64,000 nucleotides of DNA from positions 18,560 through 82,559 of the forward strand of contig JAUWTJ010000006.1 of the NCBI GenBank assembly GCA_030614785.1, given 5' to 3'. Numbering within the stretch: position 1 is the stretch's first letter; each line of letters begins with the position of its first letter. The translations under genes and the position numbers were made by a program. Origin of the DNA: Alphaproteobacteria bacterium (GTDB taxonomy: Bacteria > Pseudomonadota > Alphaproteobacteria > M2410). Shown here in pieces: positions 51,857-60,466 of the stretch. The notes beneath the pieces were generated by a model. The model made no database searches. It had not been told where the DNA came from and was given only the letters and a program-made list of their open reading frames with translations.

Positions 51857-54214
51857 CTATTTAATCAGAAGCGGCTTGGGCGAGTCATCGGGCAAGGCCT
51901 TGGGTTTGCCGTCGTCCGCGGGCTTTTTCTTTTTCCGCACGCGCGGTACCGGCTGGATGATCTCAAAGTCGAGCATACCGTTGTCGCCAACAATAACTTT
52001 TACCGTGCCGCCCTTGATCAGTTTGCCGAAGAGGATTTCGTCGGCCAGCGGCTTCTTGATGTTGTCCTGAATAACACGGCCGAGCGGGCGTGCACCGAAC
52101 TTGTCGTCGTAGCCGCGCTTGGCAAGCCAGTCGGTTGCCTCGTCGGTGAGCTCAAAAGTGATGTTGCGGTCTTCGAGCTGGGCTTCGAGCTGGAGAACAA
52201 ACTTCTGAACCACTTTGGAAATCACATCGCGGGTCAGGCTGCTGAAGGCAATCGTGGCGTCGAGGCGGTTGCGGAACTCCGGCGTGAACAGGCGATTGAT
52301 GGCTTCCTCGTCTTCGCCTTCCTTCGTGCCGCGGCCAAAACCAATGGCTTCCTTCTGCATTTCGCTGGCACCGGCATTCGACGTCATGATCAGGATCACG
52401 TTGCGGAAGTCGATCTTCTTGCCGGAATGGTCGGTCAGGGTGCCGTGGTCCATGACCTGAAGGAGAATGTTGAAGAGGTCCGGGTGGGCCTTTTCGATCT
52501 CGTCGAGGAGGAGGACGCAGTGTGGGTTCTGGTCGATACCGTCGGTGAGCAGGCCACCCTGGTCAAACCCGACATAGCCCGGAGGTGCACCAATGAGCCG
52601 CGAGACGGTGTGGCGTTCCATATATTCCGACATATCAAAGCGTAGCAGTTCGACGCCAAGGGTCGAGGCGAGCTGTTTGGCCACCTCGGTCTTGCCGACG
52701 CCGGTCGGGCCGGTGAAGAGATAGGAACCGATCGGTTTTTCCGGTTCGCGCAGACCGGCGCGGGACAGTTTGATCGCGGCGGAAAGCTGGGTGATCGCCT
52801 GGTCCTGTCCGTAGACGACGGTCTTGAGGTTCTTTTCGATATCTTTCAGAACTTCGGTATCGGACTTCGAAACAGATTTTGGCGGGATCCGCGCCATCGT
52901 GGAAATAATATCCTCGATTTCCTTGACGCCGATTTTCTTTTTGCGTCTGGATTCTGTGACCAGCATCTGCGAGGCGCCTGCCTCGTCGATGACGTCGATG
53001 GCCTTGTCCGGCAGTTTGCGATCATTGATATATTTGGCCGACAGTTCCACCGCCGCCTTGATGGCGTCGTTGGTATATTTCAGCTTGTGGAATTCCTCGT
53101 AATAGGGTTTGAGGCCTTTGAGGATCTTGACGGTATCGGGGATCGACGGTTCATAGACATCGATCTTCTGGAACCGGCGCACGAGGGCGCGGTCCTTTTC
53201 GAAGTGATTGCGGAACTCCTTGTAGGTGGTTGAGCCAATGCACTTGAGCGCACCGTTGGCCAGCGCCGGCTTCAGGAGGTTCGACGCATCCATGGCGCCG
53301 CCCGATGTTGCGCCGGCACCGATCACGGTATGAATTTCGTCAATGAACAGGATGGCGCCTTCGTAATTTTCCAGCTCTTTCATAACCGCCTTGATGCGTT
53401 CTTCAAAATCACCGCGATAGCGCGTGCCCGCAAGGAGGGCGCCAAGGTCGAGGCAGAAGATCGTTGCATCGAGGAGGACTTCGGGGACTTCGCCATTGAC
53501 AATTTTGCGCGCCAGACCCTCGGCAATGGCGGTCTTGCCAACGCCGGGATCACCGACCAGTAGCGGATTGTTCTTTGAACGACGACACAGGATCTGGATG
53601 GTCCGTTCAACCTCGGCCTCGCGGCCAATCAGCGGGTCGATCTTGCCTTCGCGGGCTTTTTCATTGAGGTCGTTGCAATAGGCATCGAGCGCTTCGGAGC
53701 CCTGCTTGACGGGGCTCTCGCCATCGTCATCATCTTCATTGGCGCCGTGAACGGAGCGCTCTTCGGACAGGCCGGGCTGCTTAGCAACGCCGTGGCTGAC
53801 GTAATTGACCGCATCATAGCGGGTCATTTCCTGTTCCTGCAGGAAGAAGGCGGCGTGGCTTTCGCGTTCGGCGAAGAGGGCGATCAGCACATTGGCACCG
53901 GTGACCTCGGCGCGGCCGGAGGACTGGACGTGGATCACGGCACGCTGGATGACGCGCTGGAAGCCGGCGGTGGGTTTAGAATCTTCGCCGCTCCTGACAA
54001 TCAGGCTTGAGAGGTCGTTGTCGATGTAATTGATCAGCTTGTCGCGCAGGATATCAAGATCGACACTGCAGGCGCGCATCACCGAGGCGGCGTCCTGATC
54101 TTCGGTCAGCGACAAAAGCAAATGTTCAAGTGTTGCATATTCGTGCTGCCTTTCGTTCGCGTGTTCCAGGGCCCGGTGAAGGGCTTCTTCGAGGCTGTTT
54201 GAAAACGATGGCAA
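51857..54214 (-). CDS. clpA: ATP-dependent Clp protease ATP-binding subunit ClpA
   Basis: 785-residue AAA+ unfoldase for ClpP. N domain MPSFSNSLEEALHRALEHAN with two Clp-N repeats (residues 1-145), first AAA+ module with GDPGVGKTAIAEGL near 225 and the Walker B stretch ILFIDEIHTVIGAG, then the second module with GPTGVGKTEVAKQL near 500, VLLLDEIEKAHPDLF and a C-terminal IGF-type ClpP-docking loop EAIGFGRG near 640. The absence of a ClpB-style middle coiled coil confirms ClpA. It follows clpS by ten bases. The C-terminal tail is lysine-rich (RVRKKKKPADDGKPKA). Confidence 0.95.
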   Translation of the reverse strand: MPSFSNSLEEALHRALEHANERQHEYATLEHLLLSLTEDQDAASVMRACSVDLDILRDKLINYIDNDLSSLIVRSGEDSKPTAGFQRVIQRAVIHVQSSGRAEVTGANVLIALFAERESHAAFFLQEQEMTRYDAVNYVSHGVAKQPGLSEERSVHGANEDDDDGESPVKQGSEALDAYCNDLNEKAREGKIDPLIGREAEVERTIQILCRRSKNNPLLVGDPGVGKTAIAEGLARKIVNGEVPEVLLDATIFCLDLGALLAGTRYRGDFEERIKAVMKELENYEGAILFIDEIHTVIGAGATSGGAMDASNLLKPALANGALKCIGSTTYKEFRNHFEKDRALVRRFQKIDVYEPSIPDTVKILKGLKPYYEEFHKLKYTNDAIKAAVELSAKYINDRKLPDKAIDVIDEAGASQMLVTESRRKKKIGVKEIEDIISTMARIPPKSVSKSDTEVLKDIEKNLKTVVYGQDQAITQLSAAIKLSRAGLREPEKPIGSYLFTGPTGVGKTEVAKQLASTLGVELLRFDMSEYMERHTVSRLIGAPPGYVGFDQGGLLTDGIDQNPHCVLLLDEIEKAHPDLFNILLQVMDHGTLTDHSGKKIDFRNVILIMTSNAGASEMQKEAIGFGRGTKEGEDEEAINRLFTPEFRNRLDATIAFSSLTRDVISKVVQKFVLQLEAQLEDRNITFELTDEATDWLAKRGYDDKFGARPLGRVIQDNIKKPLADEILFGKLIKGGTVKVIVGDNGMLDFEIIQPVPRVRKKKKPADDGKPKALPDDSPKPLLIK

Positions 54215-54224
54215 AATTTCTGAC

Positions 54225-54566
54225 CTACTCTTTTTCCATGGTGCATTGAAGGGGGTGTTGATTGCTGCGGGCGCTATCGATCACCTGGGTGACTTTGGTT
54301 TCGGCGACTTCATAAGTAAAGGTTCCACACACCCCAACGCCGTTCTGGTGGACATGCAACATGATCTGCAATGCCTCGTCCTGACCCTTGTTGAAGTATT
54401 TCTCAAGCACGTGAACCACAAACTCCATCGGTGTATAATCGTCGTTCAGCAGTAGAACGCGATAAAGTGACGGTTTCTTGACCGTCGGCCGGGTTTTTGT
54501 CGCAAGACCCGTCGAAAAGTCATCGTCACCCTGATCTGGGCCCTTGCCGGGCGTATTTCCAGTCAT
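54225..54566 (-). CDS. clpS: ATP-dependent Clp protease adaptor ClpS
   Basis: Adaptor that hands N-degron substrates to ClpA. 113 residues from ATG at 54566; starts at 54611 or 54614 would add 16 atypical residues. The disordered Gly/Asp-rich N-terminal tail ([15 protein letters not shown]) leads into the folded domain with [20 protein letters not shown], the Asn/Asp residues of the N-degron pocket, and [20 protein letters not shown]. Second alphaproteobacterial ClpS copies exist, but this one is the clpA-linked form. No recognised gene occupies 54567-54899, which holds only the phasin terminator. Confidence 0.92.
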   Translation of the reverse strand: MTGNTPGKGPDQGDDDFSTGLATKTRPTVKKPSLYRVLLLNDDYTPMEFVVHVLEKYFNKGQDEALQIMLHVHQNGVGVCGTFTYEVAETKVTQVIDSARSNQHPLQCTMEKE

Positions 54567-54820
54567 TTTTATAACTCTGGTAAGTCCTTTTCCAATATTC
54601 GTCGTCGCCATCACAAAATGGCCGGACCGCAGCGGCCAGATGAAAGGGCGAGGTCACATGATACAGTAACGTGGGGTGTCTGTGCGACCCTTTCCACAGA
54701 ATTTATAGGCAATCATCAAACGATTTGGTGATTGATTGCAATACTGCGCTGATCACATAGTAGTAAAGCGGCGTTAATCATAAGTTTCCGCGGCAGGCAA
54801 TCTCGTCGGAAAGGCACAAA

Positions 54821-54850
54821 AAAAGCCCGGCAGAGGGGTGCCGGGCTTTT
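54821..54850 (-). terminator. Rho-independent terminator of the phasin gene
   Basis: Perfect 12-base inverted repeat AAAAGCCCGGCA (54821-54832) with TGCCGGGCTTTT (54839-54850), six-base loop. On the minus strand the stem is followed by TTTTTTTGTGCC, so it terminates the phasin mRNA about 50 bases after its stop. Confidence 0.9.
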
Positions 54851-54899
54851 GAAGTCTTGTACGCTGTACAGTCAGCCGTTGAGGCTGTTTTAGTCGTCG

Positions 54900-55397
54900 T
54901 TAGACAGCAGCTTTTTGGGCTGTTTCAACGATTGTGGTGATGCGGGTGTTCATCGGGGCGGCAACTTCCTGCGCACTGGTCTGGAACATTTCACCAATTT
55001 TCTTCATGTGGCCGAGGTAGGCATCGACAGCGGTCTTTGCGAATTCGGTTTGAAGCTCGATGACTTCCTGAATATTCGTGCTGGCAGCAGCTTTCTTCGC
55101 AACTGCAACAGAATCTTCAAATGACTTTTTGCTGAAAGTCGCTGATTCAGTGGCAATGGCCTCAAAACCCTTTTGCGCGAGGGTCGCTGTTTCAGTAAGG
55201 GCTTCAGCGGTTTCGCGCTGGAACGTTGCAACGTCTTCAAGCGAAGCGGAGGCCTTGGCGAATTGCTCTTGCGCCTTGCCTGAGCCGGTCGCCCAGAAAT
55301 TTTCGAAGCCATTTTCGATATTCATGTTGGTTTTTGCCTTTTTGGCTGTCTTTTTTTCGGTTGGGGCCGATTTGGTCTTTGTTGCTGTCGCCGTCAT
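54900..55397 (-). CDS. phaP: Phasin family protein
   Basis: 165-residue PHA granule surface protein. A Lys/Ala/Thr-rich N-terminal tail (residues 1-24) is followed by a long amphipathic helical region: NGFENFWATGSGKAQEQFAKA, ATFQRETAEALTETATLAQK, VIELQTEFAKTAVDAYLGHM and IGEMFQTSAQEVAAPMNTRI. It has no enzyme motifs. The promoter region has two copies of a nine-base palindrome-like site that resembles PhaR operators, and the ribosome site is duplicated. The presence implies polyhydroxyalkanoate storage, which fits the propionyl-CoA carboxylase and acyl-CoA genes; phaC, phaA and phaB are not in this window. Confidence 0.9.
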   Translation of the reverse strand: MTATATKTKSAPTEKKTAKKAKTNMNIENGFENFWATGSGKAQEQFAKASASLEDVATFQRETAEALTETATLAQKGFEAIATESATFSKKSFEDSVAVAKKAAASTNIQEVIELQTEFAKTAVDAYLGHMKKIGEMFQTSAQEVAAPMNTRITTIVETAQKAAV

Positions 55398-55420
55398 TTT
55401 TCAATTCCTTTTTCAATTCC
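55397..55420 (-). repeat. Tandem 12-base repeat duplicating the phasin ribosome site
   Basis: On the minus strand GGAATTGAAAAA occurs twice back to back immediately before the ATG. Each copy carries a GGA core (AAGGA in the proximal one), giving two consecutive Shine-Dalgarno elements, the nearer at about eight bases from the start. Confidence 0.7.
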
Positions 55421-55519
55421 ATCCCCGTCTTCCGGGGGCACCGCCAAATTTTGGGTGAGGGGCCGGTACTCAAATACTAGTACGCACATCCGGCGCCCTC
55501 AGAGGGATACATCTTTTGC

Positions 55520-55587
55520 TGCAGTGCAACATACTGCTCTATCTAGGGGTCTGATCAGGATATGTCAAGAGATTATGTTGCAGTGCA
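55520..55587 (-). promoter_or_regulatory. Phasin promoter bracketed by two PhaR-like sites
   Basis: Minus strand: TTGACA (55568-55563), 17 bases, TAGATA (55545-55540). The nonamer TGCAGTGCA occurs at 55520-55528, just after the expected start site, and again at 55579-55587, ahead of the -35 box, 59 bases apart. Both have the TGC-N3-GCA form reported for PhaR sites. No gene occupies the 305-base gap 55398-55702. Confidence 0.62.
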
Positions 55588-55702
55588 CCATTTAATTTTC
55601 GAGACACAGGCTTAACGAAATCCTAAGGATTCCGGGATTAATTATGACAACTGGTTTACCGTCCTGCCAGCCATGCGCTAATGTGAGTTTTCGGGGCGGC
55701 GA

Positions 55703-57130
55703 ATGATGACATTTCATTGCTGGTCATTGCTGGTCATTGCTGGTCATCGCAGGGCATGGCCGGAATTGCGGGATACGAGCGTGATCGTAAACAAAGATAA
55801 TCAGGCAGAAGGACGGGGCGGATTTCGGTCATTGCTCGCAAAAAGGCTGTCTTGCCTTGTTCTTACATTATCGCTCCTGACTGGCTCGCTGCTGGCGTTG
55901 CCGCAATCTGCCGAGGCCAATTCAAGATATGCTGCCATTGTGATTGATGGTGAAACCGGCAAGGTTCTGTTTGCCCGCAATGCGGACAAACCGCGCTATC
56001 CTGCCTCGCTGACGAAAATCATGACCCTCTATCTGACGTTCGAGGCCCTGGAAAGCGGCAAGCTTAGGGCTGACACGCGTATGAAAGTGTCAAAGCGTGC
56101 CGCCGGTCAGGCGCCGTCAAAGCTTTGGCTCAAGGAGGGGGACTTCATCACAGTTGAAGAGGCCATTCTTGCGCTCGTTACAAAATCAGCGAATGACGCC
56201 GCGACAGTCCTTTCAGAGCAATTGGGTGGCACGGAGTTCAATTTCACTCTGCTCATGAACCAGAAGGCGAAGGATCTGGGTATGCGGCGAACGCGCTTCA
56301 TGAACGCTTCGGGTTTGCCCAACCGCAAACAAAAGTCGACGGCGCGAGACATGGCTATCCTGTCCAGATCGATCGCAGCAAATTATCCCGCCTATTACGG
56401 CTATTTCAAAACTGCAAAGTTCACCTACAAAGGCAAGACCTACAGATCGCACAACAAACTTCTGAAGGGTTATCAGGGGACGGATGGCATCAAGACCGGG
56501 TACACCCGGGCGTCCGGTTTTAATCTCACGACTTCTGTTCATCGCGGCGGCGTTCATCTCATCGGGGTTGTCCTCGGGGGAAAAACCGGGAACTCACGTG
56601 ATACTCATATGAAGTCTATTTTGAACAGGACCTTTACGCGGATCCACAACGACCCGGCGGTGATGCCGCGCCTCGCACTTGTGTCGATGCCTCGCCACAA
56701 GCCTCAGGTCTTTGATCCCGGGCTGTTGGTTCAGGCGGGCGGTGGAACCTGGTCGTCCTATGATGTGGCGGGACTTGATCTGAAGGTGCGCGGCGCGCAA
56801 GGACTGTCGGTGCCTGAACAGGGCGACACGGGGCTGGAGACGCCCAAGTCCGGTTGGGGCATTCAGATAGGTGCCTGGCGAGAGCCAGAGGCTGCCCGGA
56901 TTTCCCTGATCAAGGCCGTCGACGAAGTGCCGGAGCATTTGTCGCGCGAGATCTCTGCGATTATGCCTATCGCGCTGGGCCGCGAAACGCTTTATCGGGC
57001 TCGATTTGGACCCATGACGTGGGAGCAGGCGCATGATGCGTGCGCCGCGCTAAAGAAAACCGCGGCTTCCTGCTTCGAGGTTAATGAGGCCGGCTGGCCG
57101 GACGCCGTGAGCAGTTCAGAAGCTGGCTGA
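55703..57130 (+). CDS. D-alanyl-D-alanine carboxypeptidase (DacA/DacC type) with SPOR domain
   Basis: Low-molecular-mass penicillin-binding protein trimming the terminal D-Ala of peptidoglycan. 475 residues from ATG at 55703. The signal helix CLVLTLSLLTGSLLALPQSAEA lies unusually far in (residues 51-72), so GTG at 55781 may be the real start. Active-site motifs are SLTK (102-105), SAND near 160 and IKTGYTR near 255. A C-terminal SPOR-like segment (GIQIGAWREPEAARISLIKA to YRARFGPMTWEQAHDACAAL, about 385-460) should bind denuded septal glycan and target the enzyme to the division site. The 10-base repeat lies in its first codons or 5' leader. Confidence 0.87.
   Translation: MMTFHCWSLLVIAGHRRAWPELRDTSVIVNKDNQAEGRGGFRSLLAKRLSCLVLTLSLLTGSLLALPQSAEANSRYAAIVIDGETGKVLFARNADKPRYPASLTKIMTLYLTFEALESGKLRADTRMKVSKRAAGQAPSKLWLKEGDFITVEEAILALVTKSANDAATVLSEQLGGTEFNFTLLMNQKAKDLGMRRTRFMNASGLPNRKQKSTARDMAILSRSIAANYPAYYGYFKTAKFTYKGKTYRSHNKLLKGYQGTDGIKTGYTRASGFNLTTSVHRGGVHLIGVVLGGKTGNSRDTHMKSILNRTFTRIHNDPAVMPRLALVSMPRHKPQVFDPGLLVQAGGGTWSSYDVAGLDLKVRGAQGLSVPEQGDTGLETPKSGWGIQIGAWREPEAARISLIKAVDEVPEHLSREISAIMPIALGRETLYRARFGPMTWEQAHDACAALKKTAASCFEVNEAGWPDAVSSSEAG
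55715..55754 (+). repeat. Three-and-a-half copy 10-base tandem repeat at the carboxypeptidase start
   Basis: CATTGCTGGT occurs three times without interruption (55715-55744), followed by a degenerate fourth copy CATCGCAGGG. A ten-base unit is not a multiple of three, so gain or loss would shift the reading frame if translation starts upstream. Confidence 0.75.
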
Positions 57131-57187
57131 CGCCGCACTAATCTCATGTAAATTTCAGGTGGCATGAAGCCGTCGAAGCAGTTTGTT

Positions 57188-58114
57188 TCAGGCTTCCATC
57201 TCTTGCTGTTCTTCTTGCTCACCAAAGCCAGGTAGCTTCAGTGTGGTCATGAGATCACGGACCTCCTGACGCGCAGCCACGTGAGACATGGACATCCGAA
57301 AACCAGGGTTTCCTTCGGCAAGGTCCATCAGGGTTTTCCCCGACGGGAAGAGTTCCCGGAAGATAACCCGTTCACCAAATCCCGGTGCGATCCGAAAACC
57401 GATGCGCGGAGCCAGTGCGCTCAAGACTTCGCCGAGCCGGCGCTTGTTCTTGGCATCAAGGCTCGATATGCGGTTGCGCATGACAATCCAGTCAATCGAC
57501 GCGCGTTCATTCATGGCGCGATTTTTACGGCTTTCCCAGACAAGCTCGCTGTAGAGCGAGGGTGCCTTGACCTCAAAGCTGTCCGGGTCAATCTCGGCCA
57601 GCAGATCGAAGTCGACAAAACTGTCGTTGAGCGGTGTGATCAAAGTGTCGGCTACCGAGTGACCAACGCGGGAAAGGTAGGTGTCACTTCCTGGACTATC
57701 AATAACGATGAAATCAAAGCTGCTGACAGTATCGAGAATGGCCTCAAAGGTTTCGCGTTCCTGCGCCTGTGCTTCCTGGACATTGTTCAAATCTGATCGT
57801 TCGGCAACGAAGGATTTGGGGAAAGGCAGGTCGATGTTGTTACGTTCGCACCATTCCCGGCGGTTTTCCAGGTAGCGTGTCAGGCTTCTCTGGCGACTGT
57901 CCAGATCAATGGCGGCCACCTTTTTGCCTTGACGCAGCAATGAGACGACAACATGCATGGCGGTGGTGGATTTTCCTGATCCGCCTTTTTCATTTCCCAG
58001 AACGATAATGTGTGGTCGCTTTTTCGGCGTTTTGGGTTGGTCGGGGTGCAGGCCAAACGAGCGCGGCTTGTTCAGCCTTTGCGAAAGGTCCTGTTGATTA
58101 GCCACCTTGAACAT
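57188..58114 (-). CDS. mipZ: Division-plane positioning ATPase MipZ
   Basis: ParA/MinD-superfamily ATPase that forms a bipolar gradient and inhibits FtsZ away from midcell. 308 residues; the deviant Walker A is VLGNEKGGSGKSTTAMH near 37-53, followed by VAAIDLDSRQRSLTRYLENR (MipZ-specific) and the switch VIDSPGSDTYLSRVGHS, with LITPLNDSFVDFDLLAEIDP beyond. MipZ replaces Min and Noc in many Alphaproteobacteria. Its N-terminal extension of about 30 residues is longer than in Caulobacter. Converges with the carboxypeptidase gene across 57 bases and is divergent from panC. Confidence 0.93.
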   Translation of the reverse strand: MFKVANQQDLSQRLNKPRSFGLHPDQPKTPKKRPHIIVLGNEKGGSGKSTTAMHVVVSLLRQGKKVAAIDLDSRQRSLTRYLENRREWCERNNIDLPFPKSFVAERSDLNNVQEAQAQERETFEAILDTVSSFDFIVIDSPGSDTYLSRVGHSVADTLITPLNDSFVDFDLLAEIDPDSFEVKAPSLYSELVWESRKNRAMNERASIDWIVMRNRISSLDAKNKRRLGEVLSALAPRIGFRIAPGFGERVIFRELFPSGKTLMDLAEGNPGFRMSMSHVAARQEVRDLMTTLKLPGFGEQEEQQEMEA

Positions 58115-58459
58115 TAATTAGTACCTGCTTTGTCCAACTCCGCAACGCCGGGACAGCAAACGGGGAGGAAAGATATTATTAGTTAATCAGATCTTTCACA
58201 ACACACGTCATACGACCCCAGTGAGAATAAAATAGCTGACGGGTCGTTAAAAAGTCGTTCTGACCAAACATACAATGCTGTTCACCATGCGCCAGGATTC
58301 GATGCCGACGCAATCTTCGAATCGCCTCTGAGCCAACATGGCGCAGTGCAAATCGGCACTTTTTAGCGATTTTTCTTTTCTTTTCAGGCACAGGGGACTA
58401 TTTCAGCCCTCGAGACAAGACGGGGTTCAATTTCCCTCGTCGACTGGAGGATTTTGATT
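58115..58459. other. Non-coding gap between mipZ and panC
   Basis: About 345 bases with no convincing gene; one minus-strand frame (58179-58391) has an unlikely composition. It contains an imperfectly centred inverted repeat GAAAGAT/ATCTTTC (58168-58174 with 58191-58197, 16-base spacer) 54 bases ahead of the mipZ start, which could be a regulatory site or leader hairpin. Both genes must be promoted from this gap. Confidence 0.5.
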
Positions 58460-59356
58460 GTGACCCTGGATAACACTTCATTTGCCCTGCCGGTGGCTCG
58501 TACTGTCGAGAGCCTGCGGAACGTTGTCTCGCGGTGGCGGCAAGATGGCGAGAGTGTAGCCCTTGTCCCGACAATGGGTGCACTGCACCGGGGACATTTG
58601 GCTCTGGTTGAGAAGGCCCGCGCCAATTCGGACCGGGTTGTCGTCAGTATATTCGTCAATCCGGCTCAGTTTGCTGCACATGAAGATTTTGGCGACTATC
58701 CCCGAACCGAGCGCGAAGACATTGAGAAATTGAAACCGCTCGGCGTTGATCTGATTTACGGCCCGGCTGCGTCTGAAATGTATGAGCCGGATTTCTCAAC
58801 CAGTATTGTTGTTGGCGGGGTTTCCGAGGGCCTTTGTACGGTGACGCGACCGCATTTCTTTGGCGGCGTCGCCCTTGTCGTTGCGAAACTGCTGCTGCAG
58901 TGTTTGCCGGACATCGCAATCTTCGGGGAAAAGGATTATCAGCAGTTGCTCGTCATTCGCCGTATGGTACGTGATCTGAATATACCGGTGGAAATCCTCT
59001 CCGGCCCGACAGAACGGGAAAAAGATGGCCTGGCCATTTCGTCTCGCAATGTTTACCTGAGCGGCCAGGAGCGTGCGCGTGCTGTCGAGATCAGCCGAAC
59101 ACTGAAGGAGATCGTTGTCGCCGTTGAACGTGGCGGCGATATCCGATCTGCACTCGCTGCGGGTGAGGCGCGGTTGAAAAAGGCGGGGTTCGATCCCGTG
59201 GATTATCTTGAAGTCTGCGATGCGGTAACGCTCGAACCTCTGACAGATCTGACCTGCGACGCGCGGGTTCTTGGCGCGGCTCATCTGGGCCAGACCCGCC
59301 TGATCGACAATTTCCCTATTTCTTCGGCAGGATCCAGGCGAAATCCCGACGTCTGA
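58460..59356 (+). CDS. panC: Pantoate--beta-alanine ligase
   Basis: Joins pantoate and beta-alanine with ATP to make pantothenate, the precursor of coenzyme A. 298 residues from GTG at 58460, which has GGAGG nine bases ahead; the TTG at 58454 is too close to it. Motifs: VPTMGALHRGHLALVEKAR (ATP-binding HIGH-like), VSIFVNPAQFAAHEDFGDYPRT, FFGGVALVVAKLL, FGEKDYQQLLVIRRMV and the KMSKS-equivalent ISSRNVYLS. The last 14 residues lie in a 41-base overlap with the opposite-strand PepSY gene. No panB or panD is in the window. Confidence 0.95.
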   Translation: MTLDNTSFALPVARTVESLRNVVSRWRQDGESVALVPTMGALHRGHLALVEKARANSDRVVVSIFVNPAQFAAHEDFGDYPRTEREDIEKLKPLGVDLIYGPAASEMYEPDFSTSIVVGGVSEGLCTVTRPHFFGGVALVVAKLLLQCLPDIAIFGEKDYQQLLVIRRMVRDLNIPVEILSGPTEREKDGLAISSRNVYLSGQERARAVEISRTLKEIVVAVERGGDIRSALAAGEARLKKAGFDPVDYLEVCDAVTLEPLTDLTCDARVLGAAHLGQTRLIDNFPISSAGSRRNPDV

Positions 59357-60035
59357 AGCGGTAGAAATAAAGCCCCACACCGCTCAGCGCTGCAATCAAC
59401 GCGATTACAGATGCAATGATGAGCAGCGGATTGTTGAAATCGTCGCGCTCGTCGTAGTCCATGATGTGGAGCATCCAGAAGAAATCGTAGAGGCGCCAGG
59501 TTCCGTTCCGGCGTGCGGCGACGCGGCCCCGATCCGCAGAGACATAGATGTGGGTCTTTTCCTTGTCAGCAAAGATAACCTGCCAGGCAGGAAGGGGCCC
59601 CCCGCGATATTCATATCCGGCGGTTTCGAGGAGTTTTGTTGAAGCAATCTCGTCGTCTCCGGCGAAGTCCTGTTTTGCCAGGGCAACGGCAATAACCTCA
59701 CTTATCGGAGAAAGTGTTTCCCCGGTCACGGCATCAAGGACCAGCGTCTTGCCGTCTTCAGTCGTCACTTCATAAACCGGTGTCTCCAGCATGAAACGCG
59801 TTGTGATTTGCTTCGCCGAAAGGCCGGTCATTGCAAGGGCGGACGAAGGAGACATGAGCCCGGCATCTGCGGATATCAATTTGGGCTCGGTCTCGCGGAC
59901 ATTGTGAGCGCCGCGTACCTTGTCGATATCGAAGAAGCTCATGACCACTCCGCCGGCGACCCAGAGGACAATCTGAATACCGATGATCAAGGTGATCCAT
60001 TTGTGAAATAGAGTAAAAAGACGATGCGCGCTCAT
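59316..60035 (-). CDS. PepSY-domain membrane protein
   Basis: 239 residues: N-terminal helix HKWITLIIGIQIVLWVAGGVV (about 11-31), a periplasmic region with a PepSY-like fold (VYEVTTEDGKTLVLDAVTGETLSPISE) and a C-terminal helix near 205-225 ending YRFRRRDFAWILPKK. PepSY-TM proteins are often partners of ferric reductases or iron-uptake receptors, though no such gene adjoins here. It begins eight bases after the HIT gene stop and is the last gene of the five-gene minus-strand run. Its 3' end overlaps panC by 41 bases. Confidence 0.8.
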   Translation of the reverse strand: MSAHRLFTLFHKWITLIIGIQIVLWVAGGVVMSFFDIDKVRGAHNVRETEPKLISADAGLMSPSSALAMTGLSAKQITTRFMLETPVYEVTTEDGKTLVLDAVTGETLSPISEVIAVALAKQDFAGDDEIASTKLLETAGYEYRGGPLPAWQVIFADKEKTHIYVSADRGRVAARRNGTWRLYDFFWMLHIMDYDERDDFNNPLLIIASVIALIAALSGVGLYFYRFRRRDFAWILPKK

Positions 60036-60043
60036 AAGGTTCT

Positions 60044-60466
60044 CTACTCAATCTCGGTTGCGATTTTTCTGGCAAGCTCTTCAATTTCACTCATAACCGC
60101 CGGGATCGTATTGTGCAACTTCAGCTCGGTGCCTTGCCAGCGGGGCATAATGTGAAAATGTGTATGGTACACGGTTTGTCCTGCAGCGGCGCGATTGAGC
60201 TGCGCGATCATGATGCCGTCTGGCGAAAGAGCCTTGTCGACAGCGCGGGCAACCTTCCTGGTCGTCTTGATCGCTGCGGCAAGATCGTCGTCTTCGGTGC
60301 TCAACAGGTCTATTCCGGCGGTCTTTGAGACCACCAGGGTGTGGCCCCTGGTTTGCGGATTGATATCCATAAAGGCCAGGGTCAGATCATCCTCATAGAC
60401 CTTGATGCTTGGTAACTCACCACGGATAATTTTGGCAAAGATATTGTCAGGATCATAGGTCATCAC
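60044..60466 (-). CDS. HIT-family nucleotide hydrolase/transferase
   Basis: 140-residue HINT-type protein. DNIFAKIIRGELPSIKVYED is the Hint N-terminal signature, VSKTAGIDLLSTEDDDL the middle, and the histidine triad is YHTHFHIMPRW near 108, with the central His the nucleophile. Such proteins hydrolyse nucleotide phosphoramidates or dinucleoside polyphosphates. The first codon GTG (60466) overlaps the preceding stop as GTGA; ATG three bases on gives TGATG. Translational coupling to the FemAB-like gene is likely. Confidence 0.92.
   Translation of the reverse strand: MMTYDPDNIFAKIIRGELPSIKVYEDDLTLAFMDINPQTRGHTLVVSKTAGIDLLSTEDDDLAAAIKTTRKVARAVDKALSPDGIMIAQLNRAAAGQTVYHTHFHIMPRWQGTELKLHNTIPAVMSEIEELARKIATEIE

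Noticed and set aside
58179..58391. 70-residue minus-strand frame between mipZ and panC
   Set aside because: No ribosome site, composition unlike neighbours, no recognisable family; left as non-coding.
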